The notes beneath the pieces are model-generated. The model ran no database searches, was not told the origin of the DNA, and saw only the letters and a program-made list of their open reading frames with translations. From the NCBI RefSeq assembly GCF_026965535.1, contig NZ_CP114039.1:1-64000 (forward strand): a stretch of 64,000 nt of DNA, written 5' to 3'. Origin of the DNA: Corallococcus sp. NCRR. Its GTDB lineage: Bacteria > Myxococcota > Myxococcia > Myxococcales > Myxococcaceae. Of the stretch, positions 49,626-57,863 are shown piece after piece. A program made the position numbers and the translations under genes. The first letter of the stretch is position 1. Each line of letters opens with the position of its first letter.

Positions 49626-50600
49626 TTACTCCACCTTCGCGGCCAGTGAGCGCAATCCCTCGTCGCGAGACACGCCGCCGGTGTAGCCCAGCTCCAGCCG
49701 GGCCTTCTCGTCGCTCACCGTCACCTCCTGGCCCGCGAGCAGCAGCTCCGTGCGGGACAGGGGCGGCGTGCTCTTGAGGCCCAGCAGATCCCAGACGAAG
49801 TCGCTGACCACGGCCACCGTCGCGGCCAGCGCGGTGGGCATGGACCTGTCGCCGGGCTCCACGCCCTGCGTCTTCAAGAGCGCGGTGACGAAGGCGCGGA
49901 ACTCCACGGGCGGGCCGTCGGTGAGGAAGTACGACTGACCGCCCTGCCCCTTCTCCGCGGCCAGCAGCAGACCCTCCACCACGTTGGCCACGTGGCAGGT
50001 GGACGTCAGGTAGTGCCCGCCGCCAATCCAGCGGAAGCGCCTGGACTTCACCGCGGCGACCAGCGTGGGCAGCAGGGTGGTGTCCCCCGGCCCCCAGACC
50101 ATGCGGGGCCGCACGGCGACGGTGGTGAACTCCGGCGAGTTGACCTGGAGCACGAGCCGTTCGGCCTGGCCCTTGGTGGACGGGTACGGGCCCACGGGGC
50201 GCTCGGGCAGCGGGTGCGTTTCGTGGAGGTTCGCCATGGGGCCACCGTCCACCAGCACGGCCTCCGTGCTCACGTGCACGAAGCGCTTCACGCCGGCCGC
50301 GCGCGCCGCCTCCAGCACGGCCTCCGTGCCGCGCACGTTGGCCTCATAGAAGGCCGCGCGGGGGCCGGACATCTTCACGTGCGCCGCGGCGTGGAAGACG
50401 GTGTCGCAGCCCTCCATGCCCAGGCGCAGGCGCTCCGGATCGACGAGGTCGCCCTCCCACGGCTCGCCGCCCGCGGCCTGGATGGCCTGCGCGGCCTCCG
50501 GGGAGCGGGCCAGCGCGCGCGCCGGTTCCCCGCGCTTCGCGAGCGCCGCGAGCAGGTGCTTTCCGACGAACCCCGAGCCACCGGTGACGAACGCGCGCAC
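49626..50600 (-). CDS. Extended SDR / NAD-dependent epimerase-dehydratase (3-beta-HSD type)
   Basis: The 324-residue product has the Rossmann motif GGSGFVG at residues 7-13 and the catalytic YPSTK near residue 137, with VSTEAVL before it. It belongs to the 3-beta-hydroxysteroid dehydrogenase/NAD-epimerase branch, whose members act on sterols, sugars or isoprenoid alcohols. The GTG start at 50600 has GGAGGAGG 8 nt upstream. It is followed by the WGR gene after 11 bp. Confidence 0.85.
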   Translation of the reverse strand: MRAFVTGGSGFVGKHLLAALAKRGEPARALARSPEAAQAIQAAGGEPWEGDLVDPERLRLGMEGCDTVFHAAAHVKMSGPRAAFYEANVRGTEAVLEAARAAGVKRFVHVSTEAVLVDGGPMANLHETHPLPERPVGPYPSTKGQAERLVLQVNSPEFTTVAVRPRMVWGPGDTTLLPTLVAAVKSRRFRWIGGGHYLTSTCHVANVVEGLLLAAEKGQGGQSYFLTDGPPVEFRAFVTALLKTQGVEPGDRSMPTALAATVAVVSDFVWDLLGLKSTPPLSRTELLLAGQEVTVSDEKARLELGYTGGVSRDEGLRSLAAKVE

Positions 50601-50674
50601 GTGTGAAGCCTCCTCCGTCCGAGGACGCCGCTCCTACCACTCCCGGCGCGGGCCGGGTAGCCCACGCCGGTCCA

Positions 50675-51862
50675 TCAGAACATGTCGCGCAGCGAGGGGG
50701 CGGGGCCCGAGAACAGGGCGCTGGCGGTGTCGAGCGACGCGTCGTCTCCCTCCAACATGCCGGCGAGCTGGAGCGCGCGGGGCGAGAGGAAGCCGGTGTA
50801 GAGCGGCGCCAGAGCGCGCACGTGCAGCTTGAGACGGCCCTCGCCGCCGGGCCGGACGCGGGCGGTGCCGCCCTCCACCTCCAGCACGAAGCGCCCGGTG
50901 TTCTCCGGCAGGAGGTCGTCCTCCACGTCCAGGTGGAGCGCGCCGGACAGGCCGGGAGCGAAGCCGCGCGCCTCCAGGGCGCGGGGGACGTCCAACAGGC
51001 GCGTCATCCAGTGCATGGAGAGCTTCACCTGGTAGGTCTGTTCGCGCAGCAGCGCGAGGAGCGGCTCGTCCGCGCCGCCGAACCACATCACGTCCCGCGC
51101 CAGCGAGCGGTGGTCACCCAGGAAGCGCAGGAGCCGTCGCGCGGCGGCGGGCGTGGTGGCGACGAGGTCCGTGAGCTTGACGACCTGCGTGGGCACGGCG
51201 CCCTGGGGCGAGAGGCTCCGCACGAGGTACACGTAGCCCTCCACGCCGGATGCGCCCTCCACGACGTAGCCGTAGGCGGTGTCGTTGCGGGGCGTGCGCA
51301 CGCGCCGCCAGATGTAGTCGCCCCGGTCCAGCCAGCCGTGGTGCCGGGCGGCGAAGCGCCGGTAGCACGCCTCCACCGCCGCGTCGTCGGACGGGCGCAT
51401 GGGGCGCAGGGACAGCGAGCGTTCCCCCAGCTCCAGCGAGGCCGCTTCGACGTGGATTTCGTAGCGAGCGCCGGAGACCTCGTAGCCCACGCGCCGGTAG
51501 AGCGGCTGGGTCGCGGGGTAGAGGACAGAGAGGGGGGCGCCTTCGTCGCGCATCTCGCGCAGGAAGTGATGGAAGAGGCGCGTGGCGGCGCCGGCGCCCC
51601 GGTGCGCGGGAGCGACGCCCACGCCGCCCACGCCGATGAGGGGCACCGAGCGTCCGCCCAGGAACTGCCCCATCCGGATGAGGGTGAGCGTGGCGGCCAC
51701 GTCACCGCTCACGCGAAGGATGCGCAGCGAGGACTCGGAGAAGTTCTTGCGCACCACGGTCTCGGAGTCCGCGAGCGGCATGGCGAACGCCTGCGTGGTG
51801 ATGTCCGCGATGGCGGCCAGTTCCTGCTCATTCCTCGGCGGTCCGTAGTCGTCCGTCTCCAT
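50675..51862 (-). CDS. Eis-family N-acetyltransferase
   Basis: The 395-residue product has the Eis layout: N-terminal GNAT (GVGGVGVAPAHRGAGAATRL binds acetyl-CoA), a second GNAT-like domain and a C-terminal sterol-carrier-like domain. It ends in Phe (SLRDMF); in mycobacterial Eis the terminal Phe carboxylate takes part in catalysis, so the end looks intact. Eis enzymes acetylate amines, including aminoglycosides, at several positions; the natural substrate is open. It is probably transcribed alone. Confidence 0.87.
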   Translation of the reverse strand: METDDYGPPRNEQELAAIADITTQAFAMPLADSETVVRKNFSESSLRILRVSGDVAATLTLIRMGQFLGGRSVPLIGVGGVGVAPAHRGAGAATRLFHHFLREMRDEGAPLSVLYPATQPLYRRVGYEVSGARYEIHVEAASLELGERSLSLRPMRPSDDAAVEACYRRFAARHHGWLDRGDYIWRRVRTPRNDTAYGYVVEGASGVEGYVYLVRSLSPQGAVPTQVVKLTDLVATTPAAARRLLRFLGDHRSLARDVMWFGGADEPLLALLREQTYQVKLSMHWMTRLLDVPRALEARGFAPGLSGALHLDVEDDLLPENTGRFVLEVEGGTARVRPGGEGRLKLHVRALAPLYTGFLSPRALQLAGMLEGDDASLDTASALFSGPAPSLRDMF

Positions 51863-51942
51863 CCCGCATCCCCTTGCGTTGCGTCAGGCGGCGCAGCATG
51901 GCGCAGCGGATGGAGCGCGGGGAAGGCCGGACGGATCCGCTG

Positions 51943-53148
51943 TCACTTCGTGGGCTTCGGGGCGGGCGTCAGGCGGCCGTACTTCCGCAGGGCCTTCACC
52001 AGGCGGTCGGGTGGCAGGCCATGGACGCGGACGCTCTGGAAGCCGGTCATCGTGTCGGAGGCGAGCATGGAGTTGAGGATGGCCTCCTGGGTGGCCTGCA
52101 CGGTGGCTTCGAAGAGAGGGGTCATCCGCTCGTTGTCGAGCATGGAGACCGGAGCGACCGCCGTGGCGCTCACGGGCTGCGTGGAGAACGCGAGGAAGAT
52201 GTCGCCGGAGGCGTTCTCCCCCAGGCCGCCCATCTTCCCCATCGCGAGCGGCACGCGCCGGGCCACGCGGTCGAGCTGGTGCGGCAGGAGCGGCGCGTCG
52301 GTGGCCACGACGATGATGATGGAGCCCATGCCTTCCGGGGGCGGCGGACCGGCGCTGGCGCGCTTCGAACATGGGGGAAGGTGGGCGCGATAGGGGCCCT
52401 TGGGCGGGGCGTCTCCGAAGTAGCAGGAGCGCAGGTCGGGAATCTCTTCCCCCACGGGAGCGCCCGCGACGGAGAAGAGGCGGCGGCTGCCGTAGTTGCA
52501 CTGCACGAGCACGCCGAGGGTGTAGCCGCCCTGCTCCGCCTGGAGCTTGCGGGAGGCCGTGCCGATGCCGCCCTTGAAGCCATGGCAGATCATGCCCGTG
52601 CCGCCGCCCACGGAGCCCTCGGTGACGGGGCCCGGGCGTGCGGCGTCGAGCGCCTGCATCGCGTGCTGGGGCTGGACGTGGAAGCCATCGATGTCGTGCA
52701 GGAAGCCGTCCCAGGTCTCCGCGACGACGGGCAGGCCCAGCTCCCAGGTGAGGTCGCGCTTCTGGGCCCAGGAGATGACGCCCTCGTGCACGGCGCCCAC
52801 GGCGTGGGTGTCGCTGATCATCACGGGGCCGGAGAGCAGGCCGGACTCCTTCACCCAATGGGTGCCGGTCATCTCACCGCTGCCGTTGAGAGCATGGGTG
52901 GCCGCGAAGACAGGCCGAGCCACGGCCTCGCGGCCCCGGGGCAGCACGGCGGTGACGCCCGTCCGCACCTGCGCGCCGGTGTTCAGCGTGACGTGGCCCA
53001 CTTCAACGCCCTTCACGTCGGTGATGGCATTGAGCGCACCCGGCTGTCCGCCGAAGGGGATGCCCAGGTCACTGGACCGGGGACGCGCGGTGCTCGTGAT
53101 GGGCAGGAGGCACAGCAGGCCCAGGAGGACAGCGGGACGAAGTTCCAT
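51943..53148 (-). CDS. P1 family (DmpA/BapA-type) aminopeptidase, exported
   Basis: The 401-residue product has a signal peptide (residues about 1-23) and the P1 fold. It opens with ITDVKGVEVGHVTLN, has the SVGGGTGMICHGFKGG glycine-rich loop, and the autocleavage site at Gly-Ser in GMGSIIIVVATDAPL near residue 275. The Ser becomes the N-terminal nucleophile after self-cleavage. Members cut N-terminal D- or L-amino acids or beta-peptides; export here points to extracytoplasmic peptide use. The ATG at 53148 gives a clean signal peptide, although its ribosome binding site is weak. Confidence 0.88.
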   Translation of the reverse strand: MELRPAVLLGLLCLLPITSTARPRSSDLGIPFGGQPGALNAITDVKGVEVGHVTLNTGAQVRTGVTAVLPRGREAVARPVFAATHALNGSGEMTGTHWVKESGLLSGPVMISDTHAVGAVHEGVISWAQKRDLTWELGLPVVAETWDGFLHDIDGFHVQPQHAMQALDAARPGPVTEGSVGGGTGMICHGFKGGIGTASRKLQAEQGGYTLGVLVQCNYGSRRLFSVAGAPVGEEIPDLRSCYFGDAPPKGPYRAHLPPCSKRASAGPPPPEGMGSIIIVVATDAPLLPHQLDRVARRVPLAMGKMGGLGENASGDIFLAFSTQPVSATAVAPVSMLDNERMTPLFEATVQATQEAILNSMLASDTMTGFQSVRVHGLPPDRLVKALRKYGRLTPAPKPTK

Positions 53149-53159
53149 GGGCAGGGGTT

Positions 53160-53744
53160 CTACACTTCGACGAACTGTCCTCCCACGATGCCGGTCTGTT
53201 CCAGGGCGGCCTTGAGTTCTCCATCGACGATGAGCGCGGAGCGCCATCCCCAGAGACGGAACACGCGTTCGTCAGCCACTTTCGACTTGTCGATGCGCAA
53301 TCCGCCGATAGCCCGATACTGTCCTACCTTCGCGGGCTGACCGTCTTCAGGTCGCCAGAACTGGACTTCTTCAGTCGCCACTTCATCAACGCAGCGGACC
53401 GTGCGCGCCGCGACCAGAAGGAAATAGGGCTCGCTCTGGCCCTCGACCTGCACCGGAAAGAGCTGCACGTCGTTGGGAGCAAGCATCCGAAACACCTCGG
53501 CCGTCCTGGCGTTGAGCACAGGCGTGAGCCCTAGACCCGCGGACGTGAAGTCCAGGGGCTTCCCAGGACGGGAAATCGGAATACGCAAGAGCCCCGGGTC
53601 GGGAATGGCCACCCCATCACTGAATACCCAGGGGTCATCCAATGGCTGACCGTCAGCATGGGTCGGCGTCTTGAAATACCAGCGTCCCGGTACATACACG
53701 TCGATGAGCAGGTCGAAGAACCGTCGTTCCTTCACGTCAGGCAT
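53160..53744 (-). CDS. Imm11 (DUF1629-like) immunity protein
   Basis: The 194-residue product fits the Imm11 family of myxobacteria: RRFFDLLIDVYVPGRWYF at the start, then PYFLLVAARTVRCVDEVATEEV, PEDGQPAKVGQYR and FRLWGWRSALIV. It is cytosolic, without a signal peptide. The ATG at 53744 lies inside the end of the AHH toxin gene (8-bp overlap), which is strong evidence of pairing. It should neutralise the AHH nuclease in the producing cell and its kin. Confidence 0.82.
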   Translation of the reverse strand: MPDVKERRFFDLLIDVYVPGRWYFKTPTHADGQPLDDPWVFSDGVAIPDPGLLRIPISRPGKPLDFTSAGLGLTPVLNARTAEVFRMLAPNDVQLFPVQVEGQSEPYFLLVAARTVRCVDEVATEEVQFWRPEDGQPAKVGQYRAIGGLRIDKSKVADERVFRLWGWRSALIVDGELKAALEQTGIVGGQFVEV

Positions 53745-54969
53745 CGGGATCCCTGGTGATGAGCTTTCGCATGCGGGTTCCAGCGGTCGTCAGTTCTTTC
53801 GCGATGGCTGACAGGACGTCCACCAGCGCAACCCGGCACTGCGCGACGCCTCTGCATTTCGACATGGCATCGTTGAGCCGGGCGAGCACCTCTTGATGAT
53901 ACTCCGCAGGATGCGGCCCTCGATGTCCGTTGATTCGCACCAGGTTCGCGCTGTCGTTGAGGCTCATCCCCGCCTGCTCGAAAAACAGTTCGAAGAGGGG
54001 CGTCCAGGGGCCACCCGACTGCGCCGACACCTCGTTCTTGTCCGTGCAGATGTGATGAACATCTCCCTCCGGGTCGCCCTGGATTCCGCCGCCTCCAGGC
54101 CCCATGGCGACGGCCGCCACTGCGGTGGGCGCCAACGTGACGTTGAGCACTCCCGCTGACGACACGGAGATGGACCGCACCTCCCCGGCCAGTGCGCGCG
54201 ACAGTTGGAACCCACCCTCCACCTCCGCCCTCAGCGCCGCCTGCGGGAAGCCCGGCATCCGAGGCCCCTGCGCCGCCATCGCGTTCCTGCCACCGAGCGC
54301 TGTCATCGCGACGATGACCAGCACCCGGGCCCCGTTGGCCCCCAGCACGCGCCCGAAGCGATGCCCCGCCTCCTTCAGCGCAGCCTCATCCCTGGCGTCC
54401 CGTGACTCGTCCATGAGCCGCAAGAACGCCTGTCCCAGGTTCCACACGGGCCCCGTGCCCAGGTACGCGATGAGCGATGCCGTCAGTACCACCGCGACCA
54501 GCTTGGTGATGGGCTCCGGCGCGACAAGCATCACCATCGCGGTGCCAATCATCGCCGTGACCATGGTCCGCAGCGCGACAGGGTCCATCAACTCCTCCAC
54601 TGCGTCCGCCACGCCTTCCCAGACCGTATCGAGCGCGAAGGAGAGCGCCATGCGCCGCCGCGCCATCGGGTCCAGGGGAAAGTCGCCGCTCAAGCGGAGC
54701 ACCTGCCGGCCTTGAGCACCCGCGACGATGCCTCCCACCGACGCAAGCAAGGAGCGCCGGTCGGAATCCCGGACCGCGACGTCCAGCTTCAGCTCAAGCA
54801 CGAGTTGAGTGACCGCGTTCTTGAACGCCTCTTCGTCAATCCGGACCGGCTTCGTTTCTACCGGCGTATAGGCGATGGGCCGGCCCCGCCCCGTGTCGAG
54901 GTTCACCACCCGCGTCGTCGCGCAGCCCGCTGTCAACCACAGCAGCACGAACACTGCCCAGAGCTTCAT
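53737..54969 (-). CDS. AHH-domain nuclease lipoprotein, putative SitA-like toxin
   Basis: The 410-residue product begins with a lipoprotein signal (LLWLTAGC, then ATT). A helical N-terminal region and a long hydrophobic segment (about residues 135-190) follow. A C-terminal AHH-type nuclease domain carries a His-His pair (HHICTDKNE near residue 305), SLNDSANLVRI and GHRGPHPAEYH near 343. The ATG at 54969 directly follows GGAGGG. AHH domains are HNH-superfamily toxins. The lipid anchor plus a coupled Imm11 gene fits toxins transferred by outer-membrane exchange. A small membrane protein gene precedes it by 14 nt. Confidence 0.82.
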   Translation of the reverse strand: MKLWAVFVLLWLTAGCATTRVVNLDTGRGRPIAYTPVETKPVRIDEEAFKNAVTQLVLELKLDVAVRDSDRRSLLASVGGIVAGAQGRQVLRLSGDFPLDPMARRRMALSFALDTVWEGVADAVEELMDPVALRTMVTAMIGTAMVMLVAPEPITKLVAVVLTASLIAYLGTGPVWNLGQAFLRLMDESRDARDEAALKEAGHRFGRVLGANGARVLVIVAMTALGGRNAMAAQGPRMPGFPQAALRAEVEGGFQLSRALAGEVRSISVSSAGVLNVTLAPTAVAAVAMGPGGGGIQGDPEGDVHHICTDKNEVSAQSGGPWTPLFELFFEQAGMSLNDSANLVRINGHRGPHPAEYHQEVLARLNDAMSKCRGVAQCRVALVDVLSAIAKELTTAGTRMRKLITRDPDA

Positions 54970-54983
54970 GTGCCCTCCACGGC

Positions 54984-55352
54984 TCACGGATCCGACGAGA
55001 CCACCCGCTCCGGCTCCAGCACCTCCCGCGTCCGCGCCCCACGCTCGATGTAGCCCGCACCGCCTTTCAACTCCCGGCCGTCCTCCAGCACGGCGATGAG
55101 GCGATACGACGACTCACCCCGGACGGGATAGGTCAGGGCCACGGTGTCCCCCTTGCCCATGGCGCGGTAGAGGACCTGGCCGTGGTCGTGCTCGATGCGC
55201 ACCTCGCGCACGGCCTGGCCGGTGCGGTTCTCCACGCGCACTTCAATCCCCGCTCGCGCGGGCCCCGTGTCGTGCAACCACAGCGCGACCCCGGCGATGA
55301 GCGTCAGGGCCGAGCCCAGCACCATTCCCCCCAGCATCCACAGGATCCGCAT
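54984..55352 (-). CDS. Small single-pass membrane protein upstream of the AHH toxin
   Basis: The 122-residue product has one N-terminal helix (WMLGGMVLGSALTLIAGVALWL) and a small periplasmic beta-rich domain (VRVENRTGQAVREVRIEHDHG). No family is recognised. It has a good ribosome binding site (GGGAG) and ends 14 nt before the toxin ATG on the same strand, so it is the first gene of the cassette. It may aid toxin export or be a chance neighbour. Confidence 0.65.
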   Translation of the reverse strand: MRILWMLGGMVLGSALTLIAGVALWLHDTGPARAGIEVRVENRTGQAVREVRIEHDHGQVLYRAMGKGDTVALTYPVRGESSYRLIAVLEDGRELKGGAGYIERGARTREVLEPERVVSSDP

Positions 55353-55458
55353 GGCACTCCCTCTTCCGTGATTGCCGTGCAGACAACCGGCGCTGCCTTT
55401 CTAACAGGTGCGTCCGCCCACCCGGTGCTAAGCCCTGACAACAGGAGGAAGCACGCCC

Positions 55459-56031
55459 ATGCGGAAACTGACCTATTACGTCGCCACCTCGCTCGATGGC
55501 TTCATCGCCTCGCCCACCGGCGCGTACGACTACTTCAGCACGGAGCAGGACTACTTCGACGCCATCGCCGCCGAGTACCCGGAGACGCTCCCCGGCGGCT
55601 ACCGCGCCTTCAAGGGCATCACCGGCCCGGGCAAGCACTTCGACACCGTGCTGGAGGGCCGCAACACCTATCAGGTCGGCCTGGACGCGGGCGTCACCAA
55701 CGCGTACCCGCACCTGGAGCACTACGTCTTCTCCCGCACCCTCACGAAGAGCCCCGACCCCGGCGTCAAGCTCTCCAGCACGCCGCTCGCCACCGTGCGC
55801 GAACTCAAGGCGCGTGACGGACTGGGCATCTGGCTGTGCGGCGGCGGCGCGCTCGCGGCCGAGCTGCTTCCTGAAATCGATGCGCTGATCATCAAGCTCA
55901 ACCCCGTCATCGTGGGCCAGGGCATCCGCCTCCTCGACGCGGGCTATGCGCCCCACCGCCTGCGCCTCACGGGGACGCGCACGCTCGACTGCGGCGTCGT
56001 CTTCCTGAGCTACGACCACCTCAAGCCCTAG
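55459..56031 (+). CDS. Dihydrofolate-reductase-fold protein (RibD C-terminal type)
   Basis: The 190-residue product matches the DHFR/RibD-C family: YYVATSLDGFIASPTGAYDYF at the start, GRNTYQVG in the middle and LCGGGALAAELL near the C-terminal cofactor site. NADPH-dependent reduction is expected, but true folate reduction is unlikely in this branch. It stands alone; the ATG at 55459 is preceded by GGAGGAA. A hairpin at 56069-56088 follows. Confidence 0.85.
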   Translation: MRKLTYYVATSLDGFIASPTGAYDYFSTEQDYFDAIAAEYPETLPGGYRAFKGITGPGKHFDTVLEGRNTYQVGLDAGVTNAYPHLEHYVFSRTLTKSPDPGVKLSSTPLATVRELKARDGLGIWLCGGGALAAELLPEIDALIIKLNPVIVGQGIRLLDAGYAPHRLRLTGTRTLDCGVVFLSYDHLKP

Positions 56032-56068
56032 TCCGCTCCGTCGCGCCCCACGCGGGCACCCGGGGCCT

Positions 56069-56088
56069 CATTGGACCTGGGGCCAATG
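56069..56088 (+). terminator. Hairpin after the DHFR-fold gene
   Basis: CATTGG and CCAATG pair around 8 bases, about 40 nt beyond the stop. It may be a weak terminator. Confidence 0.35.
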
Positions 56089-56171
56089 CGGACCCGGAAA
56101 ACCGGCCGTTCTCCACACGGGGTGTGAGCTTCCGTTCCGCTCGGAGGCATGGTGTGCCAGCAGGGTTGGAT

Positions 56172-56187
56172 GGTGGATGGATCCACC
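56172..56187. promoter_or_regulatory. Candidate operator upstream of the PAS-PAS kinase gene
   Basis: GGTGGAT and ATCCACC are perfect 7-bp arms with 2 bases between, about 50 bp before the ATG at 56238. The size suits a dimeric regulator. Confidence 0.3.
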
Positions 56188-56237
56188 CTGTCGTTCCTCA
56201 CCGCTGTTCCCGCACCGTGCGTTACGCTGGAGTGTCT

Positions 56238-57863
56238 ATGAGAAGTCCCCTGGACGACAGCCAGCCGCCCTCGTCCGCCAGCGGTGGCGACATCGCCTAC
56301 GCGACTCCCAGCGCGGCCCGAGACATGGGCGCGCAGCTGCGCCTGTTCATCGACAGCGTGAAGGACTACGCCATCCTGACGTTGGATCCGGCGGGCAACA
56401 TCATGAGCTGGAACACCGGCGCCGAACGCATCAAGGGCTACCGGCCCGAGGAGATCCTCGGCCAGCACCTCAGCCGCTTCTACACGCCCGAGGACATCGA
56501 CCAGGGCAAGCCCCAGCAGGACCTGGACACCGTCAACCGCGAGGGCCGCCTCGAGGAGGAAGGCTGGCGCGTCCGCAAGGACCACAGCCTCTTCTGGGCC
56601 AACGTCGTCATCACCGCGATGCGCGACTCCCAGGACCAGCTCGTGGGCTACGGCCAGGTGACGCGCGACTTCACCGAGCGAAAGCTCGCCCAGGAGCAGC
56701 TGCTGCAGAGCGAGGAGCGCTTCCGCCTGCTCGTCGAGCACATCCAGGACTACGCCATCTACATGCTCGACGCGGACGGCCGCGTCTCCACCTGGAATGC
56801 CGGCGCCGAGCGCTTCAAGCAGTACAAGGCCGAGGAGATCATCGGCCAGCACTTCAGCCGCTTCTTCCCGCCGGAGGACGTGGCCCGGGGCAAGCCCTGG
56901 TACGCCCTCCAGGTGGCCACCCGGGAAGGCCACTTCGAGGAGGAGGCGTGGCGCATCCGCAAGGACGGCAGCCTCTTCTGGGCCAGCGTCGTCATCACCG
57001 CGCTGCACGACCCGACAGGAAAGCTCCGGGGCTTCGCCAAGGTGACGCGCGACATCACCCAGCGGAAGCAGAACCAGGAGCGGCGCGAGCTGGAGATGCT
57101 CCGCGACGCCGTGCGCGCCCGCGATGAGTTCCTCTCCGTCGCCTCGCATGAGCTGAAGACGCCGCTCACCCCGCTCCAGCTCAAGCTCACGTCCCTGCTG
57201 CGCACCGTGGAGAACAACCCCTCCGTCACCCTGCCCGTGGAGCGCATCGCCCGCGACCTGGAGGTGGCCCGCCGGCAGGTGCGCAAGCTGTCGGACCTCA
57301 TCGAGGACCTGCTGGACGTGTCGCGCATCAGCATGGGCCAGCTGCGGCTGGACCGGGCGCCCATGGACCTGGCCTCGCTCGTGCGGGAGGTGGTGGCCCG
57401 CTACGCGCCCCAGTCCGCGCAGGTCGGCTGCGTCGTCACGCTGGAGGCCGCCACGCCCATCGAGGGCCACTGGGACCGGGCCCGGATGGATCAGGTCATC
57501 ACCAACCTGCTCACCAACGCGCTCAAGTACGGCGCGGGAAAGCCCATCCACGTCCGGGTCCGCATGGACGCCGGGCTGGCCGTGCTGAACGTGAAGGACG
57601 AAGGCATCGGCATCCGGCTGGAAGATCAGCCTCGTGTCTTCGACCGTTTCGTGCGCGCCGTCTCCGAGCGCAACTACGGCGGCCTGGGGCTGGGGCTCTT
57701 CATCACGCAGCAGATCGTCGAGGCCCACGGCGGCATCGTGCAGGTGCGCAGCACCCTCGGCGAAGGCTCGACCTTCACCGTGATGCTGCCCCCGGGGCCG
57801 GACATCACCCCGGAGCCTGACGCTCCTCCCGAGCCGGGAGCTGGCGCTCCTCCCGAGCCATGA
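56238..57863 (+). CDS. PAS-PAS sensor histidine kinase
   Basis: The 541-residue protein is soluble, without membrane helices. Two tandem PAS domains with PAC tails (about residues 35-150 and 165-280) resemble each other closely, so they arose by internal duplication. The HisKA motif SHELKTPLTP places the phospho-His near residue 305; the ATP-binding N box (NLLTNALKYG near 422), DEGIGI and GLGLGL boxes follow. The signal, perhaps redox or a small ligand, is unknown. No response regulator is adjacent. The ATG at 56238 has GGAG at 8 nt. The Pro/Glu-rich tail overlaps the convergent ATPase gene by 59 bp. Confidence 0.92.
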   Translation: MRSPLDDSQPPSSASGGDIAYATPSAARDMGAQLRLFIDSVKDYAILTLDPAGNIMSWNTGAERIKGYRPEEILGQHLSRFYTPEDIDQGKPQQDLDTVNREGRLEEEGWRVRKDHSLFWANVVITAMRDSQDQLVGYGQVTRDFTERKLAQEQLLQSEERFRLLVEHIQDYAIYMLDADGRVSTWNAGAERFKQYKAEEIIGQHFSRFFPPEDVARGKPWYALQVATREGHFEEEAWRIRKDGSLFWASVVITALHDPTGKLRGFAKVTRDITQRKQNQERRELEMLRDAVRARDEFLSVASHELKTPLTPLQLKLTSLLRTVENNPSVTLPVERIARDLEVARRQVRKLSDLIEDLLDVSRISMGQLRLDRAPMDLASLVREVVARYAPQSAQVGCVVTLEAATPIEGHWDRARMDQVITNLLTNALKYGAGKPIHVRVRMDAGLAVLNVKDEGIGIRLEDQPRVFDRFVRAVSERNYGGLGLGLFITQQIVEAHGGIVQVRSTLGEGSTFTVMLPPGPDITPEPDAPPEPGAGAPPEP

